Origin: Chara braunii
Taxonomy: Eukaryota; Streptophyta; Charophyceae; Charales; Characeae
Length of the DNA stretch: 25,641 nucleotides
Direction of reading: 5' to 3'
Assembly (NCBI GenBank): GCA_003427395.1
Contig: BFEA01000538.1
Span: forward strand, 61,147-86,787
Below the pieces are notes generated by a model. It was not told the DNA's origin. It saw only the letters and a program-made list of their open reading frames with translations, and did not search any database. Of this stretch, positions 19,885 through 25,641 are shown one piece after another (within the stretch, counting starts at the first letter, position 1; the number at the start of each line of letters is the position of its first letter). Position numbers and translations under genes: made by a program.

Positions 19885-20819
19885 TTACAGGAAGAGGTTA
19901 TGTCGGGCTTTAAGGCCCGAGATCGGATTTAACATTATTGGGGCAGACATTGATTGGACATTCGACAAGGATACTCTTTTTGCCATTTTTGGACTGCGCT
20001 ATCGCAATCTTGGTCTTTTCCCTCATCTCCCTCTTCACGTTCGTGTTACTCCCCCACCCCATTTCTTCATCCATGGTATCTCCCCAAGTGAGTGTTCAAG
20101 GAGGGACCTTTCTTCCATGTGCACGGTCCCTCCCTCCTCTCTCACATGTGTGGTGTGCGATAGGTTGAGTCGTGTCAGTGCCTGTCACTGCCTGACAGGT
20201 CAGGTCAAATCTTTGAGTCTTCCTCTGCACCACATTGCGCTATGTAGATGTACATTGCTTGTTGCTGTCTCGCTGATGCTGCATTGTCCATTCCAGTCAT
20301 CATCATCATCACTTTGCTGATCCTTTGGCTCATCTGCATAGGTTGGATCATACCGAGCAATGCGGTGAGCATGCATCAGCAGATGTGCGGTTGAGTTAGG
20401 ATGGGTGCCCCATAAAGCGAAAACATTTTGTTGAGGTCTCAAAATTGACACTGAGGCTTTGTTTCGCAGTTTTCAGACTCTATCTTTTCATTCTGATGGA
20501 CATATGATGTGTTGTTGTGTCAAGTTGAATTCAACATTGTTTGGTCCCTACCGACTCCTCAGAATGTGAGCAAATGAGGTTCTTCCTCCTCTCTTCAGCG
20601 TTTCCGCCTAAGTAGCAGAGACCGGTGTGTGTGCTTGTAGTTATGTGTGTGCCTCCTTTAGTCTGCTTTGTTCTGCTGAAAGCCTGAAACCGTGCCCATA
20701 ATTCCCACAATAGGTGTCCCGTACCAGATGGAACCGTGCACGCTGGGAATCCCCTGCCTATCACATACTCCCACATATTGCAAATTAATAAATTATCTAT
20801 AATTATTCGTATAATATAT
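19885..20819. other. Intergenic, nothing recognised
   Basis: Only short ORFs and a small TCATCATCATCATCAC run (20298-20313). No gene identified. Confidence 0.35.
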
Positions 20820-20825
20820 ATTCAT

Positions 20826-20920
20826 TTTTCTTTTTTTGGTGCAAAATCTTTCGAAAAGAAATCTCTCAACACGGATGCACTGCCCAAGGCTGAATATACA
20901 ATATGAATGAACTCAAACGT
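20826..20920 (-). mobile_element. LINE-like 3' tail fragment
   Basis: TTTTTCTTTTTTT at about 20826 is followed by TGCCCAAGGCTGA (about 20882-20894), a block also found behind the poly(T) at about 7426-7438. Fragmentary. Confidence 0.35.
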
Positions 20921-21367
20921 CGTCCAACGCTCAGTTCAACTCTGTTGGCCTCAGGAATTCAATCTTAGGCTTTAGGGATTATCAAGCCCACTGGTTTGGG
21001 TTGGGTACAAACCCACCCACGGGCATTTCAGGTCGTCGGTCGTTAACATCGGAACAGCGTCCATTGAGTCAGGTCCATCTGACTTCTTTCTACCAGATTA
21101 TTAACCTGTCACTGAATTTCAGCAGGCCATTTGTCATGAACCCGAAGACTTTGGGCACACGGGAGCCAAGCCAAGCCGGGTTCGGTACTACCAGACCCAA
21201 ATGACTTGTTGCGCCAGCCAAAAAGAGGCCCGCTCCTGTTCATTTTTCTTTGGCACGCAGCGCTATTCTAGGCTTGGCATAGATAGCCGAGAAATGAACT
21301 GTTGGTTCAAACTTCAAACCACCAGTACATGAGCCCAGCCAAGTTGAGAGTCTCGGTGAGCTTCCGC
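20921..21367. other. Intergenic, nothing recognised
   Basis: Unique-looking sequence without recognised coding content. Confidence 0.35.
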
Positions 21368-21838
21368 TCCTACAATTTTGGGATAATTGGTAGAAAGCGC
21401 CCACACCAAAACCTTTCCAGTGGGGTACTACAGGTGCAATGTTTTTCGTGTGGGGTGCTAAAGGTCCACGTGTTTTCCATGTGGGGCCCTACCACATCAT
21501 GAATCTGGCGCATAAACAGTTCCAGATTCATTTTGATGTGGAGGAGGCCAGGGGTGGTATCGCTGAAGGACTGAAGGATAGAATGAGGCCCACGTACAGT
21601 ATTTAAGAAAAGAAGGTCCCTATCGGTTCACGAGTCTGGAACAAAAACAGCGCCAAATTTATGAACCGGTTGAAAAAAGGCCATGGGAAATGTGTCCATG
21701 GAGCGGAGGCGCCTTTGACCCAGGCTGAACTTCAAGACATTTGGGCTGGTAGTACCAAATGGCTGAACATTGGGCGCTCAAAACCAAAAAGGTTTTGGCG
21801 TGGCAGCTTTCTACCAATTATCCCCAAAATTTTGGAGG
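21368..21838. repeat. Large imperfect inverted repeat (foldback)
   Basis: Left arm 21368-21540 (ATTTTGGGATAATTGGTAGA, CACCAAAACCTTTCCAG, ATGAATCTGGCGC) is matched in inverse by the right arm 21621-21838 (CCAAAAAGGTTTTGGCGTGG, TCTACCAATTATCCCCAAAA). Each arm holds its own small hairpin around a TCTGG..CCAGA core (best: 21493-21508 with 21522-21540). Confidence 0.75.
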
Positions 21839-21937
21839 CTTGGTAGGGGGAGTCTGAAGGGTCAGTAGGAAAACAATTGTCCCATACCGTGGGGTCACTG
21901 GGTGGAATTACGCCCAACCCTGAACAAAATAAAATGA

Positions 21938-22390
21938 CAGGGTTTCAGTTTGAAATTGCACTTGAGGCCAAAGGGCCAGTAGTGTTGAATGTATACAATC
22001 TAGATTTCGGGTCTGGTGGGGTCACGTCGGGGTGTGCAGGATTGCCTAAGTGCATTTTCCAAACTGTTTTGGTGACCGCACTACACCGAAGTTACCCCGA
22101 ATATAATATTCTGCCTTCCCAGGCGGGCCCTGTCCCGAATATAATATTCCGCCGGCCCACACGGACCCCTAACTTTTCGGAGAGGCTCATTTGAATTCCC
22201 AAGATGTACTGGTGGTTTAGCCATACATTTTTCTCCCTTTTTCTGCATTATTGTAAAGAGATGGCAATGGCCTTGAAACATAGTCTTCAAACTGAATGCC
22301 CAAATCTGGCCCTCGGTAAATTCAGAGTTGTTCACTTATCTGAGTTTATGGGATTTGAACTTAGGTCTGTGTTTCAACAGTCATGGGTAT
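21938..22390. repeat. Dispersed repeat, copy B (related to 11001-11410)
   Basis: CAGTTTGAAATTGCACTT (21949) and TAGGTCTGTGTTTCAACAG (22362-22380) match the two ends of copy A in the same order, 10.9 kb away. Confidence 0.5.
22094..22153. repeat. Duplicated CCCGAATATAATATTCYGCC motif
   Basis: Two 20-bp copies at about 22095-22114 and 22134-22153, each with a near-palindromic GAATATAATATTC core, 39 bases apart. Confidence 0.8.
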
Positions 22391-22960
22391 GCACTTCTGA
22401 GCTAAACTCGCATTCCGTACCACCACTGCAAATTAGTAGAAGATGGTGAGTGGGGAGGAGAGGAGAGAAAAAAAAAAAGATGAGTGGAGGGGGATTGGGG
22501 GAATCAGGGGATAGTAGGTTAGTGGTAGAAGGGTGATACCAGGCTCTTGGATGGCAAGAGCAGAGCTCTACCAAGATCCACAGGATCTTGGCCTTCAAGA
22601 TGCTGCTGGCCTGATGCCTCGGCAATAAAAAAATAACGCTGATAATCTGTGGTTGGCTGAGATCTTGATCAGCCACAGATTTCACTGTAGTGCAGCCCCC
22701 TAGCCAGGGGGGTCTTCAAGATCCTCAGCAAGCTGCCACGTGGCACTGCAGAGAGCCACCAGCTACCAGCCACGTGCGCAAGCAGCAATACTCACGCCCG
22801 GCCCAGGGGGGCGGGGTGGAGGTGCAAATAACTGCCTTGCCGCTCGCTGCTCGCCACATAGTGGTCTGAAAATTGAGGGGGGGGGGGAGGAGGGAAGGGG
22901 TTAATAGCTGCCGTGGCACTTCTTCAACACCAACGTGCCACAATCTCAACTTATATTGTA
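22391..22960. other. Intergenic with two small hairpins
   Basis: A hairpin at 22644-22682 (AATCTGTGG..CCACAGATT) and CCCCCTAGCCAGGGGGG at about 22695-22711. No gene seen. Confidence 0.4.
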
Positions 22961-22967
22961 GCTTTGG

Positions 22968-23062
22968 CCATTGTGTTAAAGCATTGGCTAAACACACGCA
23001 TGAGTGCCAGCTGCCCAGGTTCAAACCCAGGCACTGGCAGCATCCCGGATCATGATAATATA
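22968..23062 (+). mobile_element. tRNA-derived SINE-like segment
   Basis: TTGGCCATTGTGTTAAAGC (A-box/D-arm-like, about 22964-22982) and an exact-type B box GGTTCAAACCC (23018-23028), ending in an AT-rich tail (ATAATATATATTCG). Not a functional tRNA. Confidence 0.4.
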
Positions 23063-24243
23063 TATTCGGGAGCGGGGCAGGGCAGCAGGGCAGCGTGGGC
23101 GCGTGGCGCGCGTGCGTGTGCGGCGGCGTTCGCCTTTGCGCTTGTGCGCACGCGTCATGATGATCTTCTCCTTTTCGCCACGTGTCCGTCTATCCACACT
23201 GCTCTTCTTTCCACCGTTTTGTGCTGTTTTCGCCCCCAAAACCCCTGAAAATCCCGCTATCGGGATTACACCGATTCCCGTTGTTACGTGCGGGAGGGAG
23301 GGCGGGTTGGAGCGGGGACCGTTCCCGCTCTGTCCCCGCTCCGATACCAGTGTGCCGGACCCGCTGGGATGGCGGTCTGACAGGATGGAGATGAAGCGGG
23401 AGAGGAAGGACGAAGTGGAGATGGAGCTGGAAGGGACAGCGCAGCTCCGGCGCAGACTCAACACCGCACGTACTCCAACAAGTGCAAAAATGATGAATGC
23501 CGAAAAACAGACAACAACTGGGGTATACCCCCAGCGGACTGACTGACTGGACTGGACTGGCCTGGTGCCGACAGTGGTACCGGGCAGGACTGGAACAGCA
23601 CACGACCTGTGGGGTCAGGCCATGTCCTGGTCCCACAGGCCGAACTGGCAAATAGCCAAATCGGCCCTGGCTGTAGGCCAGGACAGATGGAGGCCCGCTG
23701 CAGCTGCGCTCCCGTTGCTCGTAAACCGAGGTATCTCGTGTTGCCCTGCATTTCCCTTTGGTGGATGTTCATATCCAAGCCGCACAGATGTTTCCTGCAG
23801 GCTAGGCCATCTGCCTTTCTAATCACTGACACCCCCGGACCCTGCTCGCTAGGTCCTACTCGCAGCACTCTGTGCTGGTAGGGACCCGCACAGATACTTC
23901 CTGTGCAGTACCAAGAGAAAAAAAGAAAACAAAAAAGAGGTAGCCTTGGTATGATTTAGGAATGGAATGACGCCTTCTAGCCCAAATTTTGAAGCGGCCT
24001 GACTCCCTGGACTGCACTGTGGATTGTTGCCTTCAAAGGTGCTTCCTCGCTGGCCACACTCACACGGCGGCCTTTTTCTGGATGCATTTTACGGCTTTTA
24101 CGGGAAGGACTCTATGCACCTCACCACAATTACTTCCAGACAGAAGTAGGAAATGGGGGTGTTGCTTCCACCGGCCATACCACCCTGCTTGCTGAATGTT
24201 CACCTGTGCTCATGCTGGGGCTCTCCTGAATTTATGTGAGTAT
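23063..24243. other. GC-rich intergenic sequence
   Basis: GC-rich with alternating purine/pyrimidine stretches (23096-23155). A 180-codon frame (23004-23546) starts in SINE-like sequence and has no recognised domain, so I do not call it. Confidence 0.35.
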
Positions 24244-24312
24244 GCCCTCAGTCACGTTGTTAGGTACACAAGTGGCATGCGAGAAGGCAGTGAGTTCAAT
24301 CCCCACTGGGCC
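24244..24312 (+). mobile_element. tRNA-like arm (possible SINE)
   Basis: A perfect 5-bp T-stem CAGTG/CACTG encloses AGTTCAATCCC (24288-24307). The D-arm side is degraded. Confidence 0.3.
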
Positions 24313-24356
24313 CTCATGGGCACCCTTTGTGTCAACCAACAGTTACTCAGATAGTT

Positions 24357-24417
24357 GGCTGGGATAGTAATTGGAGGAAAGCACGGACATGCAAAGGTTC
24401 AAATCCTTCTATTCCAG
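24357..24417 (+). other. Truncated tRNA-like sequence
   Basis: CTGGGATAG pairs with CTATTCCAG as an acceptor-like stem (one G-T), with B-box/T-loop GGTTCAAATCC before the 3' arm. Only about 60 bases separate the ends, too few for a full tRNA. Could be a deleted organelle-type tRNA or a SINE piece. Confidence 0.3.
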
Positions 24418-24667
24418 CAATTAATTCCAATTCAGTTTTTGTTTTTGAAAGCTGACCTATGTATGACGTATCAAATTTCGGAAACCTCGAAAAGAAGCCA
24501 AAACAAAACCTATCCAAATACACAAAATGAAAGGTAACTTCATTTGGTAGTATAGGGTATACCAACCAACCAGTTTCGAAACTTCCATTTCCTATGCCAC
24601 AGATTCGCAATGAGGAATCTTTCTATTAAGTGTTTTTCTAATTTATGGAAAGGCTATCTTTGGTTTT

Positions 24668-24691
24668 AAAAAAAAAAAAAAAAAAAAAAAA
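24668..24691 (+). repeat. Poly(A)24 tract
   Basis: Uninterrupted A24, probably the tail of a retroposed sequence lying to its left, whose body I cannot identify. Confidence 0.85.
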
Positions 24692-24901
24692 GAATGACCG
24701 CGGCCTACCAGCACCTATCTGTCTGAAATAAAAAAGATTCTCAAACTACAGTAGTACAGGTAACGGTCCTTTGTATAATTTGTTTGGTTGTTCTCTGTGG
24801 TACCAGGGCACCTGTGCTTTTTCATTGATTAGCTCAAAGAGAAGTTTCCACTGGTGCTCCTTTCTTTAATGGTACTATAACTCCTATTTTTAATTTGTTT
24901 A

Positions 24902-25165
24902 CTACTTGTTAAGTTGTTGTAGTTTATATATTACATAGTCCAGAGCGGATTTGTTTGAGAATCCGTCTCGGATCGTTCGCCGGATAATCTTATACAGAGT
25001 TCCTTGATTTATGGCTAATGATTGGCAGCAAAAAGTGATGCCTGCTTTGTGTTTTTCTGCAGGGGTCAAATGGTTCCCCAAACATCGCCAATGGGCAATG
25101 TTTCCTCTTTTGATGAAATTGCCTGAAATTTCAGGAAGTGGACAGGAAACATTACTTTCGGACAA
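24902..25165 (-). CDS. Short hypothetical ORF, possible domain remnant
   Basis: An 87-codon minus-strand frame ending in TAG. The first codon listed is TTG and the frame stays open a further ~12 codons upstream to a TGA, so it has no ATG start and may be an exon or a fragment. The stretch CQSLAINQGTLYKIIRRT looks like a helix-turn-helix segment of the kind found before DDE transposases, but this is only an impression. No other catalytic motif is visible nearby. Function unknown. Confidence 0.25.
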   Translation of the reverse strand: MSESNVSCPLPEISGNFIKRGNIAHWRCLGNHLTPAEKHKAGITFCCQSLAINQGTLYKIIRRTIRDGFSNKSALDYVIYKLQQLNK

Positions 25166-25330
25166 TTCTTTTTCCCGAAAATTTGACGAACTTGATTGTC
25201 AATCTTTCACTTTCGCAGCAATTCTAGGACTGGTCCCTTTGGAGAGCTGAAATTTTGATTTGTGTTGTTTTAACTTTTTATTGCATGGGATATGGATTGC
25301 TGGATTGGATACTAGGTTTCCTGTGTAGTG

Positions 25331-25481
25331 GTCCCATTAGCAAAGAGCACCGGATTGAATGCCTGAATCTGGACGTGTTTGAGGACAGGGGCAGGAATCG
25401 AGATTGAACTGCTTTTCTGCATGTCTGCATAAAACACGTCCACATTCAGGCATTGGATCCTATCCTTTTTGCTAGTGGGAC
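25331..25481. mobile_element. MITE-like foldback with 50-bp inverted arms
   Basis: Left arm 25331-25380 (GTCCCATTAGCAAA ... GCCTGAATCTGGACGTGTTT) and right arm 25432-25481 (AAACACGTCCACATTCAGGC ... GCTAGTGGGAC) are inverted copies around a ~51-bp centre. CCTGTGTAGTGG flanks it at 25320-25331 and 25488-25499. Confidence 0.7.
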
Positions 25482-25641
25482 CTCGGCCCTGTGTAGTGGT
25501 AAGGATTGTGTTGGCGAGTAGCTAGATTGCACTATAAATTTAAGAATATAATTTTCCCCTTTATCTTTTTTTGAACATGGAAGACATTTTTTCATGAGGG
25601 CAAGACTCGGCCTGAGGGTGAGGGCTCGAGACCAGGAAAGC

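Noticed and set aside
23004-23546. 180-codon GC-rich ORF
   Set aside because: Begins in SINE-like sequence and is open mainly because of GC richness. Coding use cannot be excluded but is not supported.

Overview
The window looks like a repeat-rich nuclear segment from a plant-lineage eukaryote with a large genome. Supporting signs are one clearly protein-coding locus whose last domain resembles plant cytosolic malate dehydrogenase, a decayed L1-type LINE whose ORF1 has a plant-type DUF4283-like region plus zinc knuckle, tRNA-derived SINE-like pieces, MITE-like foldbacks, and many simple and tandem repeats. A charophyte alga such as Chara is a reasonable guess but cannot be proven from the sequence. 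There is no prokaryotic organisation, no rRNA and no CRISPR.

Layout: 1-4371 (+) is a single uninterrupted reading frame, open at the left edge, encoding an Hsp70-like region, a triosephosphate-isomerase (TIM)-like domain, a second shorter TIM-like segment, and a cytosolic-type malate dehydrogenase (MDH)-like domain. The fold-defining motifs are recognisable, but the catalytic residues of TIM and MDH and the key aspartate of the Hsp70 phosphate-2 loop are replaced. It reads as a fused multi-pseudoenzyme and is the most interesting item in the window. 4372-11700 is non-genic: a long (TC)n tract, a 96-bp duplication beside a compound GAA/CAA tract, a 138-bp tandem repeat, two 120-bp palindromic elements, a diverged ~400-bp duplication, SINE-like tRNA heads, a 144/130-bp duplication and a small minisatellite.

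11704-18092 (-) is one degenerate LINE of about 6.4 kb with its poly(A) end at 11704-11734 and an upstream AATAAA. In the element's own direction come ORF1 (DUF4283-like, zinc knuckle), AP-endonuclease, linker, reverse transcriptase (the FADD/YADD box reads LADD) and the C-terminal region, all broken by frameshifts and stops. 18093-25641 holds no gene I can name. It contains small tandem repeats, a large inverted repeat (21368-21838), a diverged copy of a repeat also seen at 11001-11410, SINE-like tRNA arms, a poly(A) tract, a short unexplained ORF (24902-25165, -) and a MITE-like foldback with flanking 12-bp direct repeats near the right end.

There is no operon or pathway across the window. 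The functional interest is in the 4.3-kb fusion ORF, which joins modules from a chaperone, glycolysis and malate metabolism in one chain.
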